Below the pieces are notes generated by a model. It searched no databases and was not told the origin of the DNA. It saw only the letters and a list, made by a program, of their open reading frames with translations. Source: CAZRIZ01 sp964625885 (lineage in GTDB: Bacteria; Patescibacteriota; Saccharimonadia; Saccharimonadales; Saccharimonadaceae). Taken from it: 9,905 nucleotides of DNA. The stretch is from assembly GCA_964625885.1 (NCBI GenBank), contig CAZVBM010000017.1, positions 1 to 9,905 of the forward strand, in the 5' to 3' direction. Position numbers and translations under genes: made by a program. Shown in pieces: positions 1-7,585 of this stretch (position 1 is the first letter of the stretch; the number at the start of each line of letters is the position of its first letter).

Positions 1-2
1 AG

Positions 3-1652
3 CAGGGCCTAGTAACCGACACTTGGCCAAACCATATTCAATACCGCTCGGCAACTGGCTACGGTTGCCCTGACACCGCACCATGCGACGCTCAGTACTA
101 TGGATTAAAAAATCAAATTCGCATGGCCGCTCGCCTATTTCGTACCGTGCTAGACGGTGGCTGGACCAACTACCCACTTGGCGAAAACTTCGTTTTATAC
201 AATCCAAACCGTGCTTGTGGCGGTTCAATCATAAACATTGAGAACCTTGCTACTTCTTCTCTTTATCGATACACGCCCTATCAACCTAATGCTGGCGCCC
301 TAGCTGCTGGTTACGGTACCGCCCCCTGTGGTGCCTACGGCAATCGCAACTTTTATTTATACTTCTCAAGTTGGTTTGGCAATCCAACCGCACAAGATCC
401 TAATTACCAACCATTAGTTGTGCCAAGGTTTATGACTACTAAAGTTGACACCAGCAAGGTTAATCTAGAAACTGGCGAGCAGATTGAAGACGGCCAAATT
501 GCAAAAGGCACTCATATTAAGTTCACCACAAAGTCTCTGCTAAACGACCAATGGCATCTGCGATCAGAGGCCGACACTATTGGCAATATCGATATCGGCA
601 TACCAATTTCTGACCTAGATGACATTAAATACTCAAGTATTGAACAACCGATTTATCTGGAGGTCAAACAAGACACCCTTAAACAGTTCACCACAACACT
701 GGGCAAGTCCTCGGAATTAGTTCCAGCTGGCACGATATTAAAAATTGTTGACTATATACATGTCGACGGCTTGGATTACTATCGCGATGCTAAAAGCCAA
801 CAACTTGGGCAGCGGTTTGGTATACCATACGCTGCTTTTCAACAGCCAACTTTTAAACCGTTCGTAATACCTCGCTTCATGGCCACAAAAAGTGGAGCAA
901 AGAAGCTCAACCCAGTGACTGGCGAAATTGTAGCGGAAGAGATATCAAATGATTCGCAGTTTAAATTTACTCACAAAATGACGATCGACGGCATGCAATA
1001 TTTTCAGACCGAAGCGGACGCAAAAAGCAGCTCCCTATCAGCCATAAAGGAGTCTTATCTACAAGAAATTAGCTTTAAAAAACTACCTCAGCCAGTTTGG
1101 TTAATGCTCAAAACTGGTACGCAAATATATGAAGTGCCAACTGGCAATGAGGTAGCTAAAAGTCAAGCAGAAGACAGATTTGTGCTTTTCTCAGAATCAA
1201 TTCAGATGGGCGACAAGATTTATTTAAGATCAAGCGATGATTCTAAGAATAGTCGACCTCAAGTCGTTTCTAGATCAGACTTAGATAAGCCAATTACAAA
1301 ACCAATGGCCGTACCGAGAAAGCTAAAAGTAAAGCAGGCCACTTATAAGCATAGTTTAGTAGAAAACTTGCCAGTTGGCGACCAACTTCCTGCTGGACTG
1401 GTACTCGATTTTAATCAATTAATTTATATTGATAATCAGCTATATCTACAAACCAGCGACGACTCAAAAGCTGATACCAAAAACGTCGTTAAATATAGCT
1501 GCTTGGACGAACTACCGCTGATTGAGCCAATGGACGTTCCACGCACTATGATTATTAAATCCGAGTCTAGCCAGGTAGATGCTCATCAGCAAATCTCTTT
1601 TGTACAAAAGAACGTTTGTCGACTAGCATATTTAGACAGTAAATTTTACTAA
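3..1652 (+). CDS. Surface repeat protein with wall-hydrolase-type module, 5'-truncated, ends at premature in-frame TAA
   Basis: The frame is open from base 3, so the ATG at 123 is internal and the true start lies left of the window. The first ~135 residues contain QGLVTDTWP, GYGCPDTAPCD, YTPYQPN and YGNRNFYLYFSSWFG. I recognise this combination from actinobacterial and Saccharibacteria wall-associated proteins, where it follows a lysozyme/transglycosylase-like segment ending in QKEQGLV. Any catalytic Glu would therefore be just outside the window, and enzymatic activity cannot be judged here. From base 408 on come beta-rich repeats of 70-78 residues, most opening with P-x-x-(V/I)-P-R, possibly SH3-like wall- or glycan-binding modules (inference). 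No sorting signal or membrane segment is visible, and the secretion signal would be upstream. The TAA at 1650 falls inside repeat 6, and the same frame stays open to 2252, so the intended product is about 200 residues longer. Frame and domain recognition are strong; function is uncertain. Confidence 0.8.
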   Translation, partial: QGLVTDTWPNHIQYRSATGYGCPDTAPCDAQYYGLKNQIRMAARLFRTVLDGGWTNYPLGENFVLYNPNRACGGSIINIENLATSSLYRYTPYQPNAGALAAGYGTAPCGAYGNRNFYLYFSSWFGNPTAQDPNYQPLVVPRFMTTKVDTSKVNLETGEQIEDGQIAKGTHIKFTTKSLLNDQWHLRSEADTIGNIDIGIPISDLDDIKYSSIEQPIYLEVKQDTLKQFTTTLGKSSELVPAGTILKIVDYIHVDGLDYYRDAKSQQLGQRFGIPYAAFQQPTFKPFVIPRFMATKSGAKKLNPVTGEIVAEEISNDSQFKFTHKMTIDGMQYFQTEADAKSSSLSAIKESYLQEISFKKLPQPVWLMLKTGTQIYEVPTGNEVAKSQAEDRFVLFSESIQMGDKIYLRSSDDSKNSRPQVVSRSDLDKPITKPMAVPRKLKVKQATYKHSLVENLPVGDQLPAGLVLDFNQLIYIDNQLYLQTSDDSKADTKNVVKYSCLDELPLIEPMDVPRTMIIKSESSQVDAHQQISFVQKNVCRLAYLDSKFY

Positions 1653-2249
1653 AACAAAGAGCTCTTCTTGAGAACTTCCGACGACACCACTAATAACAAC
1701 CCATTTGTTATCAGATATAGCGATTTAATAGAAACTAGCAGCGGACAGCCCAGTAACAAGGCGCCGGGAAGTGCTTTGTCTGCAGGAGTAGCATCAACCG
1801 AGCCAATGACTGTACCAAGAAAGCTAAGAGTGAAGCAGGCCACTTATAAACGAGATTTACAATCTCAGCGAGCAATTGGTGACCAACTCCCAGTTGGGCT
1901 GGTACTTGATTTTACAAACAAAGTCGTCATCAACAATCAACTCTACCTACAAACTAAGTCAGACAACTCCACCAACACCTCAAAGATAATTAGCTATAAA
2001 TATCTTGAAGAAGTGTCGACGATTGAACCTATGGATATCCCACGCACCATTAATGTTAGGAGTGGAGCAACAAAAGTTGACGCCCATCAAAATCGCAGAT
2101 CAGTGTACAAAGCATCTCCTAGCCCAACACTGTTTGACGGAAAAATCTACCTAGACGGGGAACTATTCCTCAGGGCAAAAACAGATAGCGACATAGACAA
2201 CCCATTTGTCATCAAATATAGTGAGCTTGAAGAAATCAAGCCTGGGTTC
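408..2249 (+). repeat. Eight tandem protein repeats of ~70-78 residues, with a 501-bp duplicated unit
   Basis: My repeat boundaries are R1 408-644, R2 645-854, R3 855-1088, R4 1089-1298, R5 1299-1523, R6 1524-1733, linker 1734-1799, R7 1800-2024 and R8 2025-2249. R1, R3, R5, R6, R7 and R8 open with PxxVPR or PxxIPR (VVPRFM, VIPRFM, AVPRKL, DVPRTM, TVPRKL, DIPRTI). R2 and R4 are more diverged and start QPIYLEVK and QPVWLMLK. R5 and R7 align without gaps over 75 residues, and R6 and R8 over 70 columns. Both pairs are exactly 501 bp apart, so R5-R6 plus linker looks like a recent tandem duplication. A 17-bp exact match (1332-1348 and 1833-1849) sits inside it. Confidence 0.85.
1650..1652 (+). 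other. Premature in-frame TAA within repeat 6
   Basis: The codon falls at column 43 of a gapless 70-column alignment of repeat 6 with repeat 8: KFY-stop-NKELFLR against KIYLDGELFLR. Repeat 8 has Leu (CTA) at this column, and repeat 5 has Ile in the matching IYIDNQLYL stretch. A single T-to-A change in TTA would explain it. The frame is kept on both sides, so no indel is needed. Confidence 0.85.
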
Positions 2250-2252
2250 TAA
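1653..2252 (+). pseudogene. In-frame C-terminal continuation of the surface repeat protein after the premature stop
   Basis: This segment is in the same frame as the upstream gene, separated only by the TAA at 1650-1652. It encodes the rest of repeat 6 (to 1733), a 22-residue Ser/Ala/Gly/Pro-rich linker (1734-1799), repeat 7 (1800-2024) and repeat 8 (2025-2249), then a TAA stop. A TTG at 1668 could in principle start a 194-residue protein, but it lies mid-repeat, has no convincing ribosome binding site, and would lack a secretion signal. I read it as the severed C-terminus of one gene. It may be a real nonsense mutation, a base-call error, or, least likely, a readthrough site. The protein ends in EIKPGF with no anchoring motif. 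Its stop lies 9 bp from the stop of the converging glycosyltransferase gene. Confidence 0.7.
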
Positions 2253-2261
2253 TCCCGAGAG

Positions 2262-3725
2262 CTACTTCACAAGCCTTAGTCTGTGCGCAATTTTTGACAA
2301 GACCCTGCTTAAACGATATGTTTTTGAGTTTAATACCTTTTCATGCTCTTGTTTCTGGCGCCCCAAATCAGTAATTACCTCATTGTATAAATTGCGTAAA
2401 TCATCATAATCGGCAACCAGTATATTCTCTGCTATTGAGTCAGATCCACCTTCTTTAATCGTTTGAAATAAAATCTTGCCACCATAATTATTTAGAAAAT
2501 CTAAACTAGGCTTTGATATGGTTGGGTTGTTAATCAACATCGTTTCAATCGAACTTAGAACAGATCGAGATTTATACCAAACATCATCGCTGTCACTTAG
2601 GCTGTCAAACCACTCCGCCAAAATTGATCTATTACTGACCCTAGCTCTCTCGCAAACCTTAATGAACTTATTCCAAACAGCCTCTTCTTTATACTTTTTC
2701 TCGACTACTCGAAGAATATCATCAGATTCTACGGTCAACCTATCATTAAACATTTCCTTGATTTTATCTTCTGACTCGTTGTCAAAATTTCGTCCAGAGA
2801 AATTAGCTAAAGAGGCTTTGTCAAGAATATCAACATTCTGAATTAGCGCCTTAACTCCATCGTAGCCGACCAAACAGGTTGGACAACCGCAAATCAACGA
2901 TTCGAGCACCACTCGACCCATACCAGCAACACCAGAGTACTGCCTCATTAGTCTTTGGGGATTATTAACATGACCTAAAAACTCGATTTTCGCTATCCCC
3001 TGCTCGTTACACCACTTCTTTAGGCTATCTAGCGCCTCGCCATCGCCAGCTACGCTAACACTAATGCCGTTCTGGCTTGCCTGACTGATGAACTCCTTAA
3101 CGCCGACTACCTTAAGATTATCTAATCTAGAACAGATCAACCAATGATCAACCCTAGCTTTATCTTCCGACCACAATGTGCGACAAACGCTAACCGCATT
3201 AGGTATAACCACTAGGTTCTTATTAATTCCAATTTGTCTAACCAAATCAGCTGTCTCTTCTGAGACAGCTATAACAGCAGATGATTCACTCATTATAACT
3301 ACACTAAATAGATCGCTTAAAAGGTTATTGTTGTAGTCGCTAACGCTCGCTGGCCCATGAAGCGTAGTCACACATGGAACATTTTGCCTAGCTGCGGCAA
3401 TAACCGACGGCAGCTCCGATAAAAAAGGGTGGGCATGGACAATTGAGACCTTATTCTTATTGATAATCTCCTCTATCTCGTTTACTGCTTGTTTTAGATT
3501 GTTTACAGTCATACCACGTCGCACAGGAATGCTCGTATTCAAAGAACTAATATTAAGCTCATCCAATCCACCACCGTAATTACCTGCCACAACATGAACT
3601 TCCCAACCGCGCTTAATAAGCTGCCGAATTTCGCCCTCAATATGAGTTTCTAAACCACCGTTAAGAAAGTTCTCAACCACAATTAGGATTGATTTTTTGA
3701 CACAGTTCTTTGAAGTGACACTCAT
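2262..3725 (-). CDS. Glycosyltransferase family 4-type protein (GT-B fold) with long C-terminal extension
   Basis: 487 residues. The N-terminal acceptor-side domain (about 12-180) shows ILIVVENFLNGGLETHIE, the glycine-rich loop typical of GT4 enzymes, then IVHAHPFLSELP, TTLHGP, IAVSEET and VVIPNAV. The nucleotide-sugar domain (about 190-300) shows ICSRLD, VAGDGE, FLGHV and GRVVLESLICGCP, with Glu275 at the position of the first Glu of the GT4 EX7E motif. The second Glu is not obvious. Residues ~320-455 form an acidic, helix-rich extension I do not recognise, and the last ~27 residues carry NSKTYRLSRVLSKI and a basic tail. It would transfer a sugar from an activated donor to a growing glycan at the inner membrane face; donor and acceptor are unknown. 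The ATG overlaps the epimerase TGA as ATGA, so translation is probably coupled. The stop is TAG. It is the last gene of the minus-strand run. Confidence 0.88.
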   Translation of the reverse strand: MSVTSKNCVKKSILIVVENFLNGGLETHIEGEIRQLIKRGWEVHVVAGNYGGGLDELNISSLNTSIPVRRGMTVNNLKQAVNEIEEIINKNKVSIVHAHPFLSELPSVIAAARQNVPCVTTLHGPASVSDYNNNLLSDLFSVVIMSESSAVIAVSEETADLVRQIGINKNLVVIPNAVSVCRTLWSEDKARVDHWLICSRLDNLKVVGVKEFISQASQNGISVSVAGDGEALDSLKKWCNEQGIAKIEFLGHVNNPQRLMRQYSGVAGMGRVVLESLICGCPTCLVGYDGVKALIQNVDILDKASLANFSGRNFDNESEDKIKEMFNDRLTVESDDILRVVEKKYKEEAVWNKFIKVCERARVSNRSILAEWFDSLSDSDDVWYKSRSVLSSIETMLINNPTISKPSLDFLNNYGGKILFQTIKEGGSDSIAENILVADYDDLRNLYNEVITDLGRQKQEHEKVLNSKTYRLSRVLSKIAHRLRLVK

Positions 3726-4837
3726 TCTTGTAGTATATCTAATATTCGTTCAGACACCATACCATCACCATACGGATTTATAGCTTTAGCCATTTGTTGG
3801 TATAGCCCATTAGTATCGTCAATCAGGTCATTTACTGTTTTGGTAATTAGCTCCACATCGGTGCCAACCAACATAGCTGTTCCAGCGTCAACGCCTTCTG
3901 GTCGCTCCGTAGTCTGTCGCATTACCAAAACTGGCTTGCCTAATGCTGGAGCTTCTTCTTGGATACCACCAGAATCAGTTAGGACAAAATGGCAGTGATA
4001 CAGCATCCAAACCATCTCTGGATAATCTAGTGGCGCACAAAGATGGACATTATCTAAATCCCCCAAGATTGAAAATGCTACAATCTGAACTTTTGGGTTA
4101 AGATGAACCGGAAAAACAAATTCCACATCTTGCCTAGAACGCGCGATTGTAGCTACAGCCGAACATATATTATGCAGCCCCTCTCCCAGGTTCTCACGAC
4201 GATGCGCGGTCAAAAGCACTACTCTTTTGTTCTTAAAATCAACATTCTTAAATTTGCTGCTTATCTTTTTTGAATTCTTTACTATATCAGAAGCATAGAC
4301 AATTGCGTCAGTGACAGTATTGCCAGTCATGAATATCTTATCCACCGATATGCCTTCTTGGACAAGGTTTTGCCTTGATTGATTGGTCGGGGCAAAATGT
4401 ATATCAGCCAATTTTGAAACTAATACCCTATTTGCCTCCTCGGGGAATGGATTGTGCATATCAAAAGTGCGCAAACCAGCCTCAACATGACCAACCTTTA
4501 TGCCACGATAAAAAGCTCCTAGGGCGCCTGCTAATACCGTTGTAGTGTCACCCTGAACTAATACAATTTCTGGCTCAAAATCATCAAAAACCGCGTCTAG
4601 CTTGCCTAAGATATTCTTGGTAAGCTCAGACAAAGTCTGATTTTTGGTCATTACATCAAAATTGTAATCTGGCTTAATCTTAAAGAACTCAAAAACTTGG
4701 TCAAGCATATCCTTATGCTGTCCAGTAGAGCAAATTCGGACATCAAACTCATTCTTGCGCTCTTTCATTTTTAAATAGAGGGGGGCCATTTTTATACCTT
4801 CCGGCCTAGTTCCCAAGATCATCAGTACTTTCTTCAT
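3722..4837 (-). CDS. wecB: UDP-N-acetylglucosamine 2-epimerase, non-hydrolysing (WecB/MnaA)
   Basis: 371 residues, the usual family length. The enzyme interconverts UDP-GlcNAc and UDP-ManNAc in the cytoplasm, feeding ManNAc-type sugars into surface glycans. Family motifs appear in order: GTRPEGIKMAPL (9-20), QGDTTT with Asp97, HVEAGLRTF with Glu119, NPFPEEANR with Glu133, LTAHRRENLG with His212, and DSGGIQEEAPALGKPVLVMR (288-307), followed by TTERPEG, which forms the UDP-binding region. Asp97, Glu119, Glu133 and His212 match the catalytic residues known in the family, so it should be active. A GAAAGG Shine-Dalgarno (4844-4849) lies 6 nt before the ATG. One base separates it from the upstream glycosyltransferase stop, and it overlaps the next gene by 4 nt. 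The TGA stop at 3722-3724 argues against a UGA-recoded genetic code. wecB and mnaA are equivalent names; which glycan it serves cannot be read from the sequence. Confidence 0.97.
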   Translation of the reverse strand: MKKVLMILGTRPEGIKMAPLYLKMKERKNEFDVRICSTGQHKDMLDQVFEFFKIKPDYNFDVMTKNQTLSELTKNILGKLDAVFDDFEPEIVLVQGDTTTVLAGALGAFYRGIKVGHVEAGLRTFDMHNPFPEEANRVLVSKLADIHFAPTNQSRQNLVQEGISVDKIFMTGNTVTDAIVYASDIVKNSKKISSKFKNVDFKNKRVVLLTAHRRENLGEGLHNICSAVATIARSRQDVEFVFPVHLNPKVQIVAFSILGDLDNVHLCAPLDYPEMVWMLYHCHFVLTDSGGIQEEAPALGKPVLVMRQTTERPEGVDAGTAMLVGTDVELITKTVNDLIDDTNGLYQQMAKAINPYGDGMVSERILDILQE

Positions 4838-4838
4838 C

Positions 4839-6239
4839 TTAAGCCTTTCTTAGCTTTTCTAATGCAAGTTTTAAATCCTCAGCCCTGGCACGCCAAGTGT
4901 TGTTGTTGGCTTGTTCTAGCAACCTCTTTCTGACCTTTATGTCTCCCTTGAGCTTTACAGCTCTTTTGACGCCCTTTATAAAGTCGTCAAGATCTTTTGC
5001 TATGTATACCCAGTCGTATCCCTTGCACTCCCGCAGATCTTTCGTGCAAACTGTCGGCAATCCCATTGCCATATATTCAAACAACTTAACTGGAGATGTT
5101 GACTTAGCAATATCACCCTCGGCAAACGGTATGATGGCGCAATCGAAGTTGCAAGCATACCTTGGCAGCAACTCATAACCTTTTGGCCCAAGATGATGGA
5201 CGTTTGGCAAGATAGGCAAATCGCTCAATCCACCATGATAGTCGGGGCCGATAAAGACAAAATCGTAGTTTGGCAAAGCCCTGGCTACTCTTTTAATTAA
5301 GTCGTAATCCAACCAAGGCGCTATAGCCCCATAAAACCCAACTACTGGGTTACTTGGCCCCACAACCTTTTTCATATCCTTAGGCATGTTGTAGCTATGT
5401 TTAGAGTAATCGAAATGCTCTATATTAACAGCATTCTTGCTAATTAGAATCTTGTCTTTTTGGAACCTCTCAACCAGCTGGTCTGCAAGTTTGTCTGCCG
5501 ACGCAAGTAATAGAGCAGGCTTATACTTTTCCAAGTTGTTAAATATTTCCAGCTGGTTATGAATTCCCGCACCACTGATGGCCTCGTCAAAGTCGTCTAT
5601 ATACTCATAAACAAGGCGGCTGCCCAGTTTCAACATATTTCTTAGAAATCGACGTGGCGGAGATTGTGTCGATGGGAGAATATAGAAAAAATCACCATTC
5701 TTGAAGTGGCTTCCCATAGCCCTCATTATAAACTCATGCCCTGAAATCATGACAATGCCATCAGCTAAAACCTTAACCGTTGGCTGTTGTATTAGACGAT
5801 CTAAGTAGATAACCCCTATACCCAAGTTAGCCATTTGCTCTGCCATATGATGAGGACGTTGCCTAAGTGGACTATCCCACCAAATCGTGTCATAAATTAC
5901 CACCTGCTTACCATTAGACAGATACTCCAAAATATACTCACTCAACGCTAGCTCTAGACCATGGCACCTTCTGCGCTCTCTTCTATTACGAACAAATTCC
6001 GCAACTCTTCTTAACGCCTTAACTGGCAGAGCAAAAACTTTCCTTCTGCGGCTACCCTTTGGCAGAAGAGAATTTACCCTATTCGCCAAGCTATTAGCTA
6101 ATTTAACGCGTCGCGAATTTAAGAACTCATCGTTTTTAAGAGCCGCCTTCTTATAGCTCATTAGTTCTGCTTTTAAATTATTATTTTCTCTTTTTAAATC
6201 CTCAAGCTGACGTTCAATATTCCGAGAGGCGTTCCGCAT
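4839..6239 (-). CDS. GT-B-type glycosyltransferase with N-terminal coiled coil (paralog of the gene at 8390-9784)
   Basis: 466 residues from the chosen start. An ATG at 6314 would give 491, but it has no Shine-Dalgarno, and a good promoter (6283-6311) would then lie inside the gene. The ATG at 6239 has GGAG 7 nt upstream and yields an N-terminus matching the paralog. Residues ~5-38 are a likely coiled coil, then NSRRVKLANSL, LLPKG and a strongly basic stretch to ~92 that may touch the membrane. The GT core shows WWDSPLRQRPHHM (121-133), YEYIDDFDE (211-219), VVGFYGAIAPWLDYDLI (299-315) and KSTSPVKLFEYMAMGLPTV (379-397), the donor-binding end of a GT-B enzyme. The core reminds me of teichuronic-acid TuaH-like transferases, but the sugar is unknown. 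It is followed after one base by the epimerase gene and probably heads a transcript with it and the GT4 gene. Confidence 0.88.
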   Translation of the reverse strand: MRNASRNIERQLEDLKRENNNLKAELMSYKKAALKNDEFLNSRRVKLANSLANRVNSLLPKGSRRRKVFALPVKALRRVAEFVRNRRERRRCHGLELALSEYILEYLSNGKQVVIYDTIWWDSPLRQRPHHMAEQMANLGIGVIYLDRLIQQPTVKVLADGIVMISGHEFIMRAMGSHFKNGDFFYILPSTQSPPRRFLRNMLKLGSRLVYEYIDDFDEAISGAGIHNQLEIFNNLEKYKPALLLASADKLADQLVERFQKDKILISKNAVNIEHFDYSKHSYNMPKDMKKVVGPSNPVVGFYGAIAPWLDYDLIKRVARALPNYDFVFIGPDYHGGLSDLPILPNVHHLGPKGYELLPRYACNFDCAIIPFAEGDIAKSTSPVKLFEYMAMGLPTVCTKDLRECKGYDWVYIAKDLDDFIKGVKRAVKLKGDIKVRKRLLEQANNNTWRARAEDLKLALEKLRKA

Positions 6240-6246
6240 AACAAAA

Positions 6247-6250
6247 CTCC
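6247..6250 (-). promoter_or_regulatory. Shine-Dalgarno GGAG that decides the start at 6239
   Basis: Reading the minus strand, GGAG is followed by 7 nt (TTTTGTT) and the ATG at 6239. The upstream in-frame ATG at 6314 has nothing comparable. This and the paralog alignment favour the shorter protein. Confidence 0.75.
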
Positions 6251-6282
6251 GTAAAACAAATATTTCATTAATATCTCTTAGA

Positions 6283-6311
6283 ATTATACTTAAAGAGCTC
6301 GACAAAGTCCA
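6283..6311 (-). promoter_or_regulatory. Sigma70-type promoter for the 6239-4839 glycosyltransferase
   Basis: On the minus strand, a -35 box TGGACT (6306-6311, four of six matches to TTGACA) is followed by a 17-nt spacer and a perfect TATAAT (6283-6288). The predicted transcript start near 6276 leaves a leader of about 37 nt containing the GGAG at 6247-6250. The promoter lies between the end of the ABC ATPase gene (6347) and the glycosyltransferase, so the second half of the cluster can be transcribed separately. I see no hairpin with a T tract in 6240-6346. Confidence 0.6.
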
Positions 6312-6346
6312 CATTATGATTATAGTCTAGTTCTAAAATATATACC

Positions 6347-7585
6347 TTATTTGATATGATCAGACTCAACAGCACTACCATCTGGCCAAATTCTGTCAGC
6401 GCTAACAATACCAGTTTTTAGTTTTTCATCTCTAATCATAAAAAATTCGCCCCGCATAAGTCCATTATATAGGTCATAATTTGTTCGACGCTTCACACTC
6501 TCATATATCCCCACTACGATATAAAACTTACCCTTAATAAATGGGTTGTTTTTTATTTTTACCAAATAGTCATGCTCGCCCTTTTTAATATCCAGAGGCA
6601 CGCCGTCGTAATCATTGTCAAACCCCAACACTACAAATTGGTTCTGTGACTCACAAACTCTCACAGCAAAAAAAGCATTTTTAATAGTATCTTTTGACTT
6701 AATAGTTAATTTTAGGCCTATTTCACCATTCGGCTCAATGATTCGTGATGGCCTTCCTTTGGAGTCTAGAATGTCTACCTTGCTAACTATAGTAGCACGC
6801 TCAATTTCATCTGTTTTATGATCGTTGGGCAACTTAGACATATATAATGAATTGTATAGCTCAGCAACTTTGGAGGGGGTGCCGTCATGCTTAACAACAC
6901 CATCCTCAATTAACACGGCGCGGTTGCAGAACTCTTCTACTTGTGGCATGGAGTGAGTCACTAGGACAACAGTGCGCCCAAGCTTTTTAAACTCTCGAAA
7001 CTGACGCAAGCACTTCTCCTGAAAACCAGCATCACCTACTGCCAGCACTTCATCAAAGATTAGGATGTCGCTTTTAACCTTTATGGCTATTGAGAAAGCC
7101 AAGCGCACCTGCATACCAGAAGAGTAGTTCTTTAACTTCAAATCCATGAATTCTTCCAATTCGGCAAATTCGACAATTTCATCGTACATTTTGTGCATTG
7201 CTTTACGACTAAAACCAAGCAGTGCACCATTAAGATAAACATTGTCACGACCTGATAGCTCGGAATTAAAGCCAACACCCAGCTCAATAAACGGTGTGAT
7301 TTTGCCATGCGTAATAATTTCACCCGAAGTCGGCGTATAAATACCGCAGATTAACTTAAGTAGCGTGGACTTGCCACTCCCATTACGACCAACGATGCCA
7401 AAAAAGTCACCTTTGTTTATCGTGAAACTAATATCATCTAAAACGGTTCGCTTAGTTTTTACATTGCGCTTAAAGCCATGAACGATCAGCTGTTTTAATG
7501 AGTCGTTTTGATATTGCGGCAATAAGAACTCTTTGGTGATATTTCTGACTTCAATCGCTGGTTCCACTTTTTTAGACTTTGCCAT
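6347..7585 (-). CDS. wzt: ABC transporter ATP-binding protein for polysaccharide export (Wzt-like) with C-terminal glycan-recognition-type domain
   Basis: 412 residues. The ATPase domain (about 10-245) has Walker A GRNGSGKST (66-74), the signature YSSGMQVRLAF (154-164), Walker B ILIFDEV followed by LAVGD, and the H-loop VTHSM with His211. All catalytic elements are present. The PYQNDSLKQL-to-TVLDDISF start and the short Q-loop region are typical of the Wzt/TagH/RfbE export subfamily. Residues ~262-400 form a separate beta-rich domain (VDILDSKG, IGLKLTIKS, GKFYIVVGIYE). In Wzt proteins such a domain binds the finished end of the glycan before export; here that role is inferred from position and style. 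The protein acts as a cytoplasmic dimer on the permease. Its ATG overlaps the permease stop by one base (TAATG), and GGAG (7594-7597) lies 8 nt upstream, so the two are made together. Confidence 0.93.
   Translation of the reverse strand: MAKSKKVEPAIEVRNITKEFLLPQYQNDSLKQLIVHGFKRNVKTKRTVLDDISFTINKGDFFGIVGRNGSGKSTLLKLICGIYTPTSGEIITHGKITPFIELGVGFNSELSGRDNVYLNGALLGFSRKAMHKMYDEIVEFAELEEFMDLKLKNYSSGMQVRLAFSIAIKVKSDILIFDEVLAVGDAGFQEKCLRQFREFKKLGRTVVLVTHSMPQVEEFCNRAVLIEDGVVKHDGTPSKVAELYNSLYMSKLPNDHKTDEIERATIVSKVDILDSKGRPSRIIEPNGEIGLKLTIKSKDTIKNAFFAVRVCESQNQFVVLGFDNDYDGVPLDIKKGEHDYLVKIKNNPFIKGKFYIVVGIYESVKRRTNYDLYNGLMRGEFFMIRDEKLKTGIVSADRIWPDGSAVESDHIK

Noticed and set aside
1649..1843. Minus-strand ORF of 64 codons opposite the surface gene
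   Set aside because: It is antisense to conserved repeat-coding sequence, has no family resemblance and no start signals.
2225..2241. Inverted repeat GCTTGA-AGAAA-TCAAGC near the end of the surface gene, considered as a terminator
   Set aside because: The stem is six AT-containing base pairs, lies inside coding sequence, and has no T run after it on either strand.
4897..5178. Plus-strand ORF of 93 codons, and other plus-strand ORFs at 2518-2841, 6615-6821 and 9192-9374
   Set aside because: All lie opposite well-recognised minus-strand enzymes and read like reverse-complement shadows, with no promoter or Shine-Dalgarno.
6319..6324. TATAAT just before the 6314 ATG as a leaderless promoter
   Set aside because: The spacing is 4 nt rather than 7, there is no -35 box at the right distance, and the alternative start at 6239 is much better supported.
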